DNA of 64,000 nt from positions 124,001-188,000 of the forward strand of contig DATBHR010000101.1 of the NCBI GenBank assembly GCA_036557365.1. The letters run 5' to 3'. Shown piece after piece: positions 18,484 to 26,579 of this stretch (positions are counted from its first letter, which is position 1; every line of letters begins with the position of its first letter). The notes under the pieces are model-generated. The model did no database searches and had not been told where the DNA came from. It saw nothing but the letters and a program-made list of their open reading frames with translations. The position numbers and the translations under genes were made by a program. This stretch comes from DATKHR01 sp036557365 (GTDB lineage: Bacteria > Acidobacteriota > Vicinamibacteria > Vicinamibacterales > CAVVIG01).

Positions 18484-18557
18484 CGCGCCCGGAGGGACTC
18501 GAACCCCCGGCCTACAGGTTCGAAGCCTGCCGCTCTATCCAACTGAGCTACGGGCGC
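18484..18557 (-). tRNA. tRNA-Arg (anticodon TCG)
   Basis: A 74-base cloverleaf: acceptor stem GCGCCCG/CGGGCGC, D-arm AGCTCAGTTGG, anticodon stem GCAGG/CCTGT with loop CTTCGAA (anticodon TCG), T-arm GGTTCGAGTCC. CCA is not encoded. Its 5' half (18519-18557) is repeated exactly at 34646-34684, which marks it as the likely integration site of the accessory block. Confidence 0.95.
18519..18557. other. Putative attachment site, left copy (39-bp direct repeat)
   Basis: These 39 bases run from the anticodon loop (palindromic TTCGAA) to the 5' end of tRNA-Arg(TCG) and recur identically at 34646-34684. The two copies bracket 16.1 kb. Identity stops at the last tRNA base on the right and at the anticodon loop on the left, as expected of a tyrosine-recombinase core at an anticodon stem-loop. 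Most such elements duplicate the 3' half of the tRNA; here it is the 5' half. Confidence 0.65.
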
Positions 18558-18712
18558 AATCTGTTGACCGCACAGCACTTAGCGGTTTAAATATCGATAA
18601 GCCGGTTTTGCGATTACGCTGGTTTTTCCGCTGGTCCGTGCCTACCGACAGCGACCACGGTAGCATGCTGAGTCGTCCAAATCCAGTCACCGACGATAAT
18701 TTGCAACCCGAT

Positions 18713-19078
18713 TCACGCCGCACTTGTTGGCGCGTTGGCGGGATCAGGCTTATCGCCTTCATTCACGCTCACGCGAAATGCGACCATTGCCAGCAACGTG
18801 CAGATGAACGCGCCGCCGTAGTTTGGTCCCGCTTCGCGCACGTAGTCACCCACGCATTCCGTTCCATCTCGCGTCGGTGCTTCGTCGGTGCAAACGTAAT
18901 GGTCCTTGGCTGTCACGGCTTCGAACGCAAGCACCACCAAGCCGCCAGCGACGATGCCCGCTAGAGTTCGTTCCAAACGGGTTTTCGTAGTCGCGTTGCG
19001 TCTCTGCCAGACCGGGCGGAGCATGAACCAGCCAACGCCCACAGTAACAATAACAAAGCGAAGCAAAGGCGGGACCAT
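18713..19078 (-). CDS. Small membrane protein, unknown function
   Basis: A 121-residue protein with three probable TM segments: LLRFVIVTVGVGWFML, LAGIVAGGLVVLAFEAVTA and YGGAFICTLLAMVAFRVSV. Between the second and third lies a polar loop with two Cys (YVCTDE, TECVGD) that could pair. No family recognised. It is in the lower-GC left part of the accessory block, upstream of nothing obvious, and reads toward tRNA-Arg. A gene is supported by the hydrophobic pattern and codon use. Confidence 0.6.
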   Translation of the reverse strand: MVPPLLRFVIVTVGVGWFMLRPVWQRRNATTKTRLERTLAGIVAGGLVVLAFEAVTAKDHYVCTDEAPTRDGTECVGDYVREAGPNYGGAFICTLLAMVAFRVSVNEGDKPDPANAPTSAA

Positions 19079-19149
19079 CTCACTAGCCTATCGGTTCGAG
19101 CGAAGGCGATCCTTAGAATCCTGTTCCGACGCCGAAGTGGTCGAGTCGA

Positions 19150-19938
19150 CTACTTCATATCGTCCACGACCCAATTTTCCAGCGCATTCGCCAGCACCGC
19201 CATTTCAGGAAAGATGAGCAACGACGCATGGACGATGTCCGGTGTCACCGGCTCAATGCTCGCCGGGTGTCCGGCGTCGTTGCGCGCGGTGCGAATTTGT
19301 CCAACGAATGCCTGCCAGTAGTTGTCGTAGCGGTCCCGAAGTTTCTGATGCGTTTTCTTATCGATACCCGCGTCGAACATGCGGTCCAGTCCGCGTGCGA
19401 TGACGCTGATTTTCCAATCCTTCAAGTCCTTCGGTATCGTGCGCTTCAAATCAACTTCGAACTTTGACACCACAAGGTCACGAAGTTCGAGCAACATGCT
19501 TTCGGCAGCGGCACCCACCATCACTGCCGCTGCTTTGAAGAACCCGGCTACATAGCAGTCCAAGCCTTCCGTCAGATAGGATCGCGTGACCCGTGACAGT
19601 GCCACTTTCTGCGCGAGAAGGTGTTGTAGATATCCTTCAGGGTTGCTTGGATCGCGTGACGCATTCGCCAACGCACGTTTGCCGCTTTCCGTGACGTGGC
19701 AAAACGGTGGTTCGGGGTTTGACAAGTTCATACCCCACGCGAGCAACCCGGTTCGGAACAGTTCGTTCCATTGCGTGAGAATTGCCAGTTCAATCGGATG
19801 ACCGTGATGCGGCACGTTGATTTTCTGACGAACGGCTTGCAATACCGAATGGGTTTGTGGACTGCCGCCGCTTCGAATGATTTCGTTTATCGTTTCCAAC
19901 AACACGCCACGAATATTGACCGTTGGCTCTGTTGCCAT
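19150..19938 (-). CDS. HEPN-like domain protein, possible RNase
   Basis: A 262-residue protein. The N-terminal 100 residues look like a helical/winged segment ending in FCHVTESGKRAL. The C-terminal half has a helical bundle (SYLTEGLDCYVAGFFKAAAVMVGAAAESMLLELRD) and then Arg219-Asn-Asp-Ala-Gly-His224, the R-x4-H signature of HEPN domains and close to the RN-AAH motif of DUF4145-like proteins. HEPN proteins are often metal-independent RNases in toxin-antitoxin or abortive-infection systems. ATG at 19938 starts 2 bases after the upstream gene's stop, so it is the last of a probable three-gene operon. Confidence 0.65.
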   Translation of the reverse strand: MATEPTVNIRGVLLETINEIIRSGGSPQTHSVLQAVRQKINVPHHGHPIELAILTQWNELFRTGLLAWGMNLSNPEPPFCHVTESGKRALANASRDPSNPEGYLQHLLAQKVALSRVTRSYLTEGLDCYVAGFFKAAAVMVGAAAESMLLELRDLVVSKFEVDLKRTIPKDLKDWKISVIARGLDRMFDAGIDKKTHQKLRDRYDNYWQAFVGQIRTARNDAGHPASIEPVTPDIVHASLLIFPEMAVLANALENWVVDDMK

Positions 19939-19940
19939 CG

Positions 19941-20324
19941 CTACAGCTTGGATTTGACGTGTAGCCACATGGACAGATCCGATTCCGAGTCTATCCCCAC
20001 GTCGAAGGCGTGCTCACCATTCAACAGCAACCGCAGATGCGCGCCTGTCGGCTTGATTCGCTGTAGTTGCGCGCGGACCTTTGCGATGAATGTGGCGTCG
20101 AACAGTTGCACCGACTTGAGCGTGTGGACGTGCTCAAGGAAGTCGTTCGCATCGATGTAGGTGTTCTCTTGCTTGTTGCGGGAACGCAGGTTCTTGTTCA
20201 AGTCGAGACGAATGCCGAAAGGGTCGGCGGCTTCGATGGCGGCATCTTCGGCAAACACAGTAGTTTCGCCGTTTGCGTAGATGATGGAAATCGCTTCAGC
20301 GCCTTTCTTGAGCGTGAACCACAT
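19941..20324 (-). CDS. Hypothetical protein, middle gene of HEPN operon
   Basis: A 127-residue soluble protein with no family I recognise. It starts MWFTLKKGAEAISIIYANGETTVF, a beta-rich start, and continues with polar alternating segments and HLRLLLNGEHAFDVGIDSESD near the end. No TM segments or Cys motifs. Its stop is 2 bases from the HEPN gene start, so the products may interact; an antitoxin or substrate-recognition role would be a guess. Confidence 0.6.
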   Translation of the reverse strand: MWFTLKKGAEAISIIYANGETTVFAEDAAIEAADPFGIRLDLNKNLRSRNKQENTYIDANDFLEHVHTLKSVQLFDATFIAKVRAQLQRIKPTGAHLRLLLNGEHAFDVGIDSESDLSMWLHVKSKL

Positions 20325-20355
20325 GGCGGCATTCTACGCCACGGGCTTCAGTTTG

Positions 20356-20619
20356 CTACCGGGCGTGCGCGGTTCCCTGCCCGTCTCCAATTTCGAGTCC
20401 GGTTACGAGCCCGCCCGGTAGACCACTGTGCCGGTGAAATTGGACGTGTTCGTCAAGTCGCTGGTCGTCACACTCACGGCAGTCATCGTGTTCGTCGCTG
20501 GCGGGCAACACATCTCCCGGCACATCCCGTAGTTCATCTTCGAAGGCTTGCATGTCGTCGGCTTCCACCAAGTCAGCCAGCGTGTCGATGTCTACGTCGG
20601 TCACAGTCATGAACGTCAT
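20356..20619 (-). CDS. Small acidic hypothetical protein, first gene of HEPN operon
   Basis: An 87-residue protein, strongly acidic in its first half (DVDIDTLADLVEADDMQAFEDELRDVPGD) with CRECDD and HVQFHRHSG in the second half, which could bind metal. The start has two nearby Met codons (20619 and 20610). It lies 31 bases before the next gene on the same strand. Small acidic first genes are common for antitoxins, but nothing more supports that. Coding status is moderate because it is short. Confidence 0.45.
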   Translation of the reverse strand: MTFMTVTDVDIDTLADLVEADDMQAFEDELRDVPGDVLPASDEHDDCRECDDQRLDEHVQFHRHSGLPGGLVTGLEIGDGQGTAHAR

Positions 20620-20792
20620 GCGGTGTTGTCTCCCTGCGATCCACTCTAGGAATCAGCCCAAGGGTCGTCAACACCACGTTTTGTAAGTGCGTAAGTCCTC
20701 TCGCATGTGCGACGAGACAACTCCACCGTGGACAACTCTACCGTGGCGTAGGCGGGAAGCTGTGTCGTCGGAATTCGAAACGTGGGATGGTG

Positions 20793-21428
20793 CTAAGGTT
20801 TTTGATCTGGTTGCGGGTTGGCCGTTTTGGCTTGTGCGTGCCGGGTTTTGACCGCTTCAGCTTCAGTTGGCGAGACCAACAGCGTGTTTCTAGATCCATT
20901 ATTCGAAACGCTCGTCACACGAAAAGAACTTCCACGCCGACAGGCAAGCATTTGCACCGACAGTTCTTCGCTATAGCCACTTTCGAGCGGAGTCGTGAAC
21001 ATCAAGAACCGTCTGACGGGCTGAGGTGAACATTCGAGCGTGACACCCTGCAAGGTGAAACCGCTGTCGTTCCGAACGCGTACGCTCGAAACGCTGATGT
21101 TCCACGTTCGGTTGTCATCGGCAAGTGTGCGATGCGCAAACACAGACGAGACAACAGTGACATGGCGCAGAACGTCGGGATTGGTTGACAAGTCCACTAG
21201 CGCGACGGCTGTCGGCGTCTGCTGATAACTAGCAAGACTCTGCGGCTGTGTTGTCGTGGTCCGCCGCGAAGATGAGTCGAGTAACACGTAGGCGACCACC
21301 AGCCCGAACAGCCCAACGACCGTGAGCCACATTTTCGCTATGGCATGCGACGGAACTCCGAGCATCCGAAGTTCCTTCGTAATCAATCGCGCTTCGCGGA
21401 CCCAAAGCCGACCGCTATTGCGAGCCAT
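20793..21428 (-). CDS. Single-pass membrane protein, unknown function
   Basis: A 211-residue protein with a cytoplasmic N-terminus, one TM helix (MWLTVVGLFGLVVAYVLLDS, about residues 33-52), a Thr/Gln linker and an extracytoplasmic beta-rich domain (RTWNISVSSVRVRNDSGFTLQGVTLECSPQP). Two Cys (LECS, LACR) may form a disulfide. The domain resembles an FxLYD-like beta-sandwich in pattern, but this is only a resemblance. It is alone in direction between the HEPN operon and the next secreted protein gene. Confidence 0.65.
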   Translation of the reverse strand: MARNSGRLWVREARLITKELRMLGVPSHAIAKMWLTVVGLFGLVVAYVLLDSSSRRTTTTQPQSLASYQQTPTAVALVDLSTNPDVLRHVTVVSSVFAHRTLADDNRTWNISVSSVRVRNDSGFTLQGVTLECSPQPVRRFLMFTTPLESGYSEELSVQMLACRRGSSFRVTSVSNNGSRNTLLVSPTEAEAVKTRHAQAKTANPQPDQKP

Positions 21429-21469
21429 CGTCGGAAGTCCTGAACTCTACCCTACCCTGCGTCGTTCCG

Positions 21470-21970
21470 CTATTTCTTTGCGTCCTTTCCGAACTTGTCA
21501 AACGCCTCGTTGTTGATCGCGGCAGCTTGGTCCAACATCAACACCAATTGTTGCTTGTCAACGAGTCGAATGGGACAGGCAGTCATGATGGTAAGCCTGC
21601 CATCGTTTAGTGGTGAAATTTTGCCAAAATCGATTTCGCTGTTGAAATTGAGAAGCCGCCGGAGAAAGTCCGGTGTGTCTGGAAAATCAGACATCGTTGC
21701 GAACACGGAAACGGTCATGAGCACGTCGGCATCGATCACGTCTTCTTGCAAAAGAAGTGCACGGACACTTATTTGTCTCAACCCGGTTCCACGATACGTG
21801 CATTCCCACACATCACCTTTGTCAGAGACTTTTTCACACGTCTTTTCGTCCAGCTGCGCAAACAACTCTGCCAGCTTTCGTTGAGATTCGGGAGCGACTC
21901 CCTTGCTTTGTGCTGATGCAATCGATGCCGACGATGCAAGGAGTAGAACAACCCAAGTAGCTAAGCGCAT
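21470..21970 (-). CDS. Secreted protein, YbjN/T3SS-chaperone-like pattern
   Basis: A 166-residue protein with a signal peptide (LATWVVLLLASSASIASAQS, cleavage about residue 21). The mature part runs LAELFAQLDEKTCEKV ... VSVFATMSDFPDTPDFLRRLLNFNSEIDFGKISPLNDGRLTIMTACPI, which resembles the YbjN/type III secretion chaperone-like fold (DFLRRLLNFNSE, then a short hairpin and helix). Two or three Cys could pair. The family call is tentative. It lies 41 bases upstream of the single-pass membrane protein gene on the same strand, so a shared envelope role is possible. Confidence 0.6.
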   Translation of the reverse strand: MRLATWVVLLLASSASIASAQSKGVAPESQRKLAELFAQLDEKTCEKVSDKGDVWECTYRGTGLRQISVRALLLQEDVIDADVLMTVSVFATMSDFPDTPDFLRRLLNFNSEIDFGKISPLNDGRLTIMTACPIRLVDKQQLVLMLDQAAAINNEAFDKFGKDAKK

Positions 21971-22210
21971 AGTCCGATTCCTTTCCGCTGGCGCGGAGTA
22001 ACACTGCTTTTATCGAAAACTGATGAGCCAAGATTGTTTATCGGCGGGCATCGGTGCGCCAGCAGAGGGATACTCGTAGTGCTTCGAAAAACTGGCGTTA
22101 TTGCGTTATTTCGCTTTTACTTCGCTGATCTTGCGACGACATGTCGAAGCCGGACGACTCTCCCTAGCTAGGGGTTCCATCGGTAAAGTTCCTAGCCCTG
22201 TTAGGTTGGG

Positions 22211-22244
22211 GTCTATCCGTAGCCCCTTGCGTCTATCCGTAGCC
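22211..22244. repeat. Two 14-bp direct repeats (GTCTATCCGTAGCC), 20-bp period
   Basis: The 14-base unit occurs at 22211-22224 and again at 22231-22244. It lies in non-coding sequence downstream of the small zinc-finger gene. Two copies are too few to call iterons; role unknown. Confidence 0.6.
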
Positions 22245-22277
22245 TGAGTAACCGATCCCATAGCGGGAGTCCGAACC

Positions 22278-22466
22278 CTAGTGCACTTTCTTGATTGATT
22301 GCCAGTTCGGTGGAAGGCGTGGCGGCTTGTTCGTGTTGCAATCGGGACAGGGCGTCGCTGCACCGTAGCAGTTGACATCGTGACCGATGACGTTGTCGGG
22401 ATGAAACTCGCACACCCATCGTTCGCCGTTGCATCGTTTGCACGGCACAGGTGTTTTCATGGGCAA
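22278..22466 (-). CDS. Small cysteine-rich (zinc-ribbon-like) protein
   Basis: A 62-residue protein with two CxxC pairs (PCKRCNGERWVCEFHPD and ATPCPDCNT), a further Cys and His residues between, which fits a zinc-binding fold. The pattern C-x2-C ... WVCE-HPD ... CG-A--PC-PCN is a small protein I recognise as widespread in bacterial chromosomes and phage-like islands, without known function. It is antisense to the 5' end of the DUF3251-like fragment. Confidence 0.6.
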   Translation of the reverse strand: MPMKTPVPCKRCNGERWVCEFHPDNVIGHDVNCYGAATPCPDCNTNKPPRLPPNWQSIKKVH

Positions 22467-22908
22467 CTGTCCGCCTAGCGCGGGATGTTCGCTTCAAACA
22501 TCTTCTTCCCATCCTTCATTGCCCACAACACCTTGGCAGGCTTTTTCGGTGCCTTACCAGACGATCTACACGGATACTGGTGTTCTGATGGTGAGCTTGG
22601 AGAACCTGAGTCAGTATGCCAACGGCTACAAAGCGCGATTCGCGTTCGGCAACCCGCAGTCAATCGATTTCGATAATGTGGAGATCAAACTGCGATGGGG
22701 GCCTGCCCGGCCGAAGAAGTTTCAGCCCGGTGAACAGCAACTCTGGAGGGCTAAGTTTCAAACGGCTACTCAAAAAATCGGAAAGAGGATCCATGCAAGT
22801 TCATGGAATCCGACTGACATAATCCTCTCGCCCGCAACCTCGGAACAGGTCGGCGTCATCGAGATCGAGTCGATTTCAGCCCCCACCGTCTTTATGCGGC
22901 AGCAGTAG
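22459..22908 (+). pseudogene. DUF3251-like protein, 5' truncated
   Basis: Translation from about 22560 reads YQTIYTDTGVLMVSLENL followed by SQYANGYKARFAFGNPQSID, matching the core of DUF3251-type lipoproteins (YxvixTdlGxltVslxnvqpYanGykvxlrfGNpxsa). Their usual N-terminal lipoprotein signal and coiled coil are missing; the upstream codons in this frame are antisense to the zinc-ribbon gene and do not look coding. It is probably a remnant of about 115 meaningful codons. An internal start might still express the domain. Family call is from memory of the pattern. Confidence 0.5.
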
Positions 22909-23313
22909 TCACTTAGGAAAGCTCCCGTCATGGCTTAACCGTTGTGTTCGGCGCATGCCCAGGTTTCGCCGCTAAAACGAACTTTTCAACCGCGACGCAC
23001 TTGACGAGTGCAGAATCGCATCCTACAAAAGACCCGTCCCAAAAAAGGACTACACACAAGAGCATCGAACCTTCTAGGCTTTCGTAGGGTTTCGGAGCTT
23101 GTGACCGTTTGAAAAGTCTGCGCCGACAAGATCGACGACGACATCAACTACTAGTTGATGTCATGTTGGCCGGTCCTCGGTGCCAGGCACCGAGTGCCCA
23201 TGAAAGGTGCAACATCGGAGCGATCAAGAATTTTCAAATGACACTACAACATATGGTGGTGCGCCTGTCACGCTCGGTGAGACCATAGATTGATTGTGGA
23301 GCGAGACACGACG
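22909..23313. other. Non-coding stretch, nothing recognised
   Basis: About 400 bases of mixed lower-GC sequence between the DUF3251 fragment and a tiny membrane ORF. I see no convincing gene, RNA or repeat. It is likely island debris. Confidence 0.5.
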
Positions 23314-23436
23314 ATGAATCACTCCGACTGGAAAGCGACGGTCCTCAAGATCGTTATCGGCTTGCTGTTTTTAATCGACATCGGGGAGTTTGTCGTGTGG
23401 AAGTTCCATCAGTTGGCTGCTGCCTGGCATCCATAG
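23314..23436 (+). CDS. Tiny membrane protein (40 residues)
   Basis: A 40-codon frame starting ATG AAT CAC encodes a polar start (NHSDWKATVLK), a strong hydrophobic segment (IVIGLLFLIDIGEFVVW) and a short tail ending HP. One TM helix is likely. A weak GGAG lies 15 or so bases upstream. It is located 89 bases before the HsdM fragment. Coding is supported only by the clean amphipathic/TM layout. Confidence 0.4.
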   Translation: MNHSDWKATVLKIVIGLLFLIDIGEFVVWKFHQLAAAWHP

Positions 23437-23525
23437 TTCGTGGTCGTTGGGGAGGCTATCCTGTCCGCCGAATCACAAAATAGAGAGCGCCGATGTTTCT
23501 GGTTCGGCGCGGGTGCGTAACGCCA

Positions 23526-23894
23526 ATGCTCACAGGTGAAATTCGCAGTCAGATTGATGCCGTCTGGAACGCCTTCTGGTCCGGTGGCATCTCCAATCCG
23601 CTGGAAGTCATTGAGCAGATCACCTACCTGCTGTTCCTGCGGCGGTTGGACGATCTGCAAACGCTTGAAGAGAACAAAGCCGCGCGTTTGAAAAAACCCC
23701 TAGAGCGTCAAATCTTCCCGGCGGGCAAAGACCCCAAGAAACGTCCGTATCAGGATTTCCGGTGGTCGCACTTCAAGAACTTCGCGCCCGCCGACATGTT
23801 CACTGTCATCAGCGAACACGTGTTCCCGTTCCGGAGCGCTCGGCATGCTTCTCACGTCGCTGCGACGTCGCCGGAACAGCAACTGACGGTCTGA
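23526..23894 (+). pseudogene. hsdM: Type I restriction methyltransferase HsdM, N-terminal fragment
   Basis: The first 102 codons are a clear HsdM N-terminal helical domain: MLTGEIRSQIDAVWNAFW, ISNPLEVIEQITYLLFLRRL and FTVISEHVFPF. After the codon ending at 23831 the match stops, and 20 unrelated residues lead to a stop. An intact HsdM is roughly 500 residues and is followed by hsdS and hsdR; all are missing. The break coincides with the return to high GC, so a deletion or recombination end probably lies here. Upstream in-frame codons from 23493 are unlikely to be used. Confidence 0.85.
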
Positions 23895-24068
23895 TCCAAT
23901 TCGCCGGGCCGCACCAATCCAATGTGAGAAGGTGTGGCTCGGCGGCATGGCAGATCGCCAGCCCACGTCAGGATCGGGAGCCTGACGGCCAGAGAGCGGC
24001 CGGTTGCCACGAGGCGCGCGTGATGTTCCTTCGGAGAACCGCTGAGATAGCTCGAGATCTACCGCTGG

Positions 24069-25277
24069 CTAGCCGACGAGACGACGGGGCAGCAGCGGAT
24101 TCAGGTGCATCGTCAGATCGTAGACCGATGTCTTGCACGCCTCGTTCACGTCCTCGGGGCGTGATCCTTCCTCCCAATCGAAGATCGTTGCCTCATCTCC
24201 GATCTTCACGCGCTGTTCCGCGCCGAGTTCGACGATGCAGTGGCTCGCTGAGACCGTCGCGACGATGCGATAGAGCGCGCCGTTGATGCGGACGCGGGCA
24301 CCCTGCGCAGCTTCGCGTGGCAGACCGTCCGCGTGCCCGACCGGAAGCGTCGCCACCCACACGGCATCCTTCGCGATGTAGGCGCGGTTATAGCCGGCGC
24401 TGTCGCCTTTCGGCAGTTGCTTCAGGTACGCCACTCTGGTCTTCAGGCCGACCGCGGGCCGCAGATCGAGCGTGCCGGAGTGGCGGAACTCCGGCTCCGA
24501 ATAGGCGCCGAACACCGCCATGCCGGGTCTCACCATGTCCATGAAGGCGTCCGGACGTTGAAATAGCGCAAAGCTGGACGCCGCATGTTTCCGTCCAAGC
24601 TTGACTCCGCTGTGTTCCAGCGACTCGCAGAGCGTCTTGAAGCGCGCCAGCTGTTCGACATCGAACTGCGGATCTTCGGTGAACGTCATCATCACGCCAG
24701 CGATCTCGACGGACTTTCGCGCCGCCAGATCCCGTACAAGCGGCGCCGCCTGACGGAAGGGCACGCCGACGCGACCGATGCCGGTGTCGATGCAGACATG
24801 GAGAGGCGTCGGCTTCTGGCGCGCTGCCGCGATTCGATCGAGCGCCGGACCGATCGGTGTGTAGACCATCGGCATGATGTCGCGGGCGATCAGATCGGCG
24901 AGGTTGCGTTCGTCGAACGGCCCCATCAGCAGGACCGGTTTGCGGACGCCGGCGTCGCGCAGCGACATGGCTTCGTGCAGTTTGACCACCGCGAGGCCCG
25001 CGATCGCAGAAGACGTCTCGAGCAGCTTTCCGGCGTTGACCACGCCGAGCCCGTAGCCGTTGTTCTTGATGACGGCGAGGATCGGTCGTGCGCCGACGCG
25101 GCGTGAAATCTCTGCCACGTTGTGCTGCAGGTTGGTGCGATTGACTTCGACCCACGGATCGAATGACGAATCGAGCGCCGACTCCACTTGAAAACGCGCC
25201 AATGACGCCGAAGAACGGCGGCCGTGTGCCGGCAGAGCGAGCGCGGTCGAGAGTACGGACCTGCGGGTCATCTTCAT
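24069..25277 (-). CDS. Alanine racemase-like PLP enzyme, exported
   Basis: A 402-residue fold-type III PLP racemase. The PLP lysine is Lys71 in AVIKNNGYGLG; the second catalytic base is Tyr296 in AGYNRAYIA; HADGLPR follows as usual. It interconverts L- and D-alanine or related amino acids. The N-terminus reads MKMTRRSVLSTALALPAHG, resembling a Tat signal (RR plus hydrophobic stretch), so it may be periplasmic like broad-spectrum racemases. It starts 7 bases after the P1 peptidase stop, so the two form an operon. Confidence 0.9.
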   Translation of the reverse strand: MKMTRRSVLSTALALPAHGRRSSASLARFQVESALDSSFDPWVEVNRTNLQHNVAEISRRVGARPILAVIKNNGYGLGVVNAGKLLETSSAIAGLAVVKLHEAMSLRDAGVRKPVLLMGPFDERNLADLIARDIMPMVYTPIGPALDRIAAARQKPTPLHVCIDTGIGRVGVPFRQAAPLVRDLAARKSVEIAGVMMTFTEDPQFDVEQLARFKTLCESLEHSGVKLGRKHAASSFALFQRPDAFMDMVRPGMAVFGAYSEPEFRHSGTLDLRPAVGLKTRVAYLKQLPKGDSAGYNRAYIAKDAVWVATLPVGHADGLPREAAQGARVRINGALYRIVATVSASHCIVELGAEQRVKIGDEATIFDWEEGSRPEDVNEACKTSVYDLTMHLNPLLPRRLVG

Positions 25278-25284
25278 ACGAGCC

Positions 25285-26466
25285 TCATTTCCGACCGTAC
25301 TTCGCCATCACCGCCGACAGACGATCGTAGGGCAGCGCGTAGACTCGATTGCCGTTGATGCCGGTCATCGTGTCCGCTTTCGTCAGCGCGTTGATCACGG
25401 ACTCTTCGGTCGCTTCGACGACGGCCTGGAACAACGGATTCAGCGTCGCTGTGGATTCCGGTGAGATGAACGTCACGGACACGGTTGGGGACGTGCTCGA
25501 TTGCGGGATCGTGTTTGCGCTCGAGAACGCGATGAAGATATCGCCGCTCGTATTGCCGGATGTCGATCCCGTGCGCGCCAGGCCGAGCGCGGCCCGCGAT
25601 GCGAGTCGTTCGAGTTGCCGGGATGAGAGTGGCGCATCGGTGGCGATGACGACAATGACCGAACCTTCGTGGTCCAGGTTGACGTCGGCCGCCGGGCCGC
25701 TTTCGTGGTGCGTCTCGGGCATGAGATCGCTGATTTCCCGACCGACTGGCACTCCGGAAATCGTGAGCTCCGGACGTCGGCCGAAGTTCGCCTGCACCAG
25801 CACGCCGACCGTATAGCCTCCGGCCGCCGCCGGAGTTTTCCGCGACGATGTGCCGATGCCGCCTTTGAACGCGTAACAGACCATGCCGGTGCCGCCGCCG
25901 ACGTTGCCTTCCGCGACCGGTCCGCCCTTGGCATCGTCGATAGCCGCGAAGACGTGCGTCTTCTTCACGTGCTGGCCGCGAACATCGTTGAGCGTCCCGT
26001 CCCATGTCTCTGCGACCACCGGCAGAAACGCCCAGTCACGAGTCGGATGCCGCTCGTTCATGTACGCGATCTCCGCCTCGTGAACCGTTCCGACGCTGCC
26101 GGTGTTGGTGATGAGCACGGGGTGCATCAACGTCTCGCGGTCGCGAATCCAGTGAGTGCCGGTCATTTCGCCGTCGCCGTTGAGCGTGTGGGTGGCGGCG
26201 TAGACGCCGTTGAACCAGATGTCTTTTCTCGGCAGAACAGCCGTCAGGCCCGTTCGAACCGGACCCGTGCCGATTTTCAATTCGCCGTCACCGCGGATGA
26301 TCGTCGCGTGTCCAACGAGTACGCCGCTGACGTCGGTGATGGCGTTGAGCGGACCGGTCGGCAGCGTGCCGACGACGATGCCGAGGTCGCGTGCGCGGAC
26401 GCGAGGGGTCTGCGCGGAGGGCACAGAGACGAAAACGGCGAGAAAAGCGATCATCAGCCGGTTCAT
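25285..26466 (-). CDS. P1 family peptidase (DmpA-like L-aminopeptidase/D-esterase)
   Basis: A 393-residue Ntn-fold aminopeptidase. The probable autocleavage site is Gly268-Ser269 (HEGSVIVVIATDAPL), which leaves a 125-residue beta chain as in DmpA; Ser269 would be the nucleophile. GNVGGGTGM and ARTGSTSGNTSGD are also conserved. A signal peptide (MIAFLAVFVSVPSAQT) suggests export. DmpA acts on L-aminoacyl peptides and D-Ala amides/esters, and relatives cleave beta-peptides. Pairing with a racemase points to D-amino-acid peptide turnover. Confidence 0.92.
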   Translation of the reverse strand: MNRLMIAFLAVFVSVPSAQTPRVRARDLGIVVGTLPTGPLNAITDVSGVLVGHATIIRGDGELKIGTGPVRTGLTAVLPRKDIWFNGVYAATHTLNGDGEMTGTHWIRDRETLMHPVLITNTGSVGTVHEAEIAYMNERHPTRDWAFLPVVAETWDGTLNDVRGQHVKKTHVFAAIDDAKGGPVAEGNVGGGTGMVCYAFKGGIGTSSRKTPAAAGGYTVGVLVQANFGRRPELTISGVPVGREISDLMPETHHESGPAADVNLDHEGSVIVVIATDAPLSSRQLERLASRAALGLARTGSTSGNTSGDIFIAFSSANTIPQSSTSPTVSVTFISPESTATLNPLFQAVVEATEESVINALTKADTMTGINGNRVYALPYDRLSAVMAKYGRK

Positions 26467-26579
26467 GGCCGAAGTCTATCAGCGCAGCGAAGCCGCACCG
26501 ACGCCGAAATCCTGATAGGCTCTCCGGCGTCAAAGACATTCGGTCTCTGGGATGCACACCGCGCCGATAGCGGATAGTT

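Noticed and set aside
22211..22244. Iterons of a plasmid origin
   Set aside because: Only two copies, no replication initiator gene and no AT-rich unwinding region nearby.
23832..24068. Gene in the stretch between HsdM fragment and racemase
   Set aside because: Short frames exist on both strands but none has a recognisable motif or convincing start; treated as a rearrangement scar.
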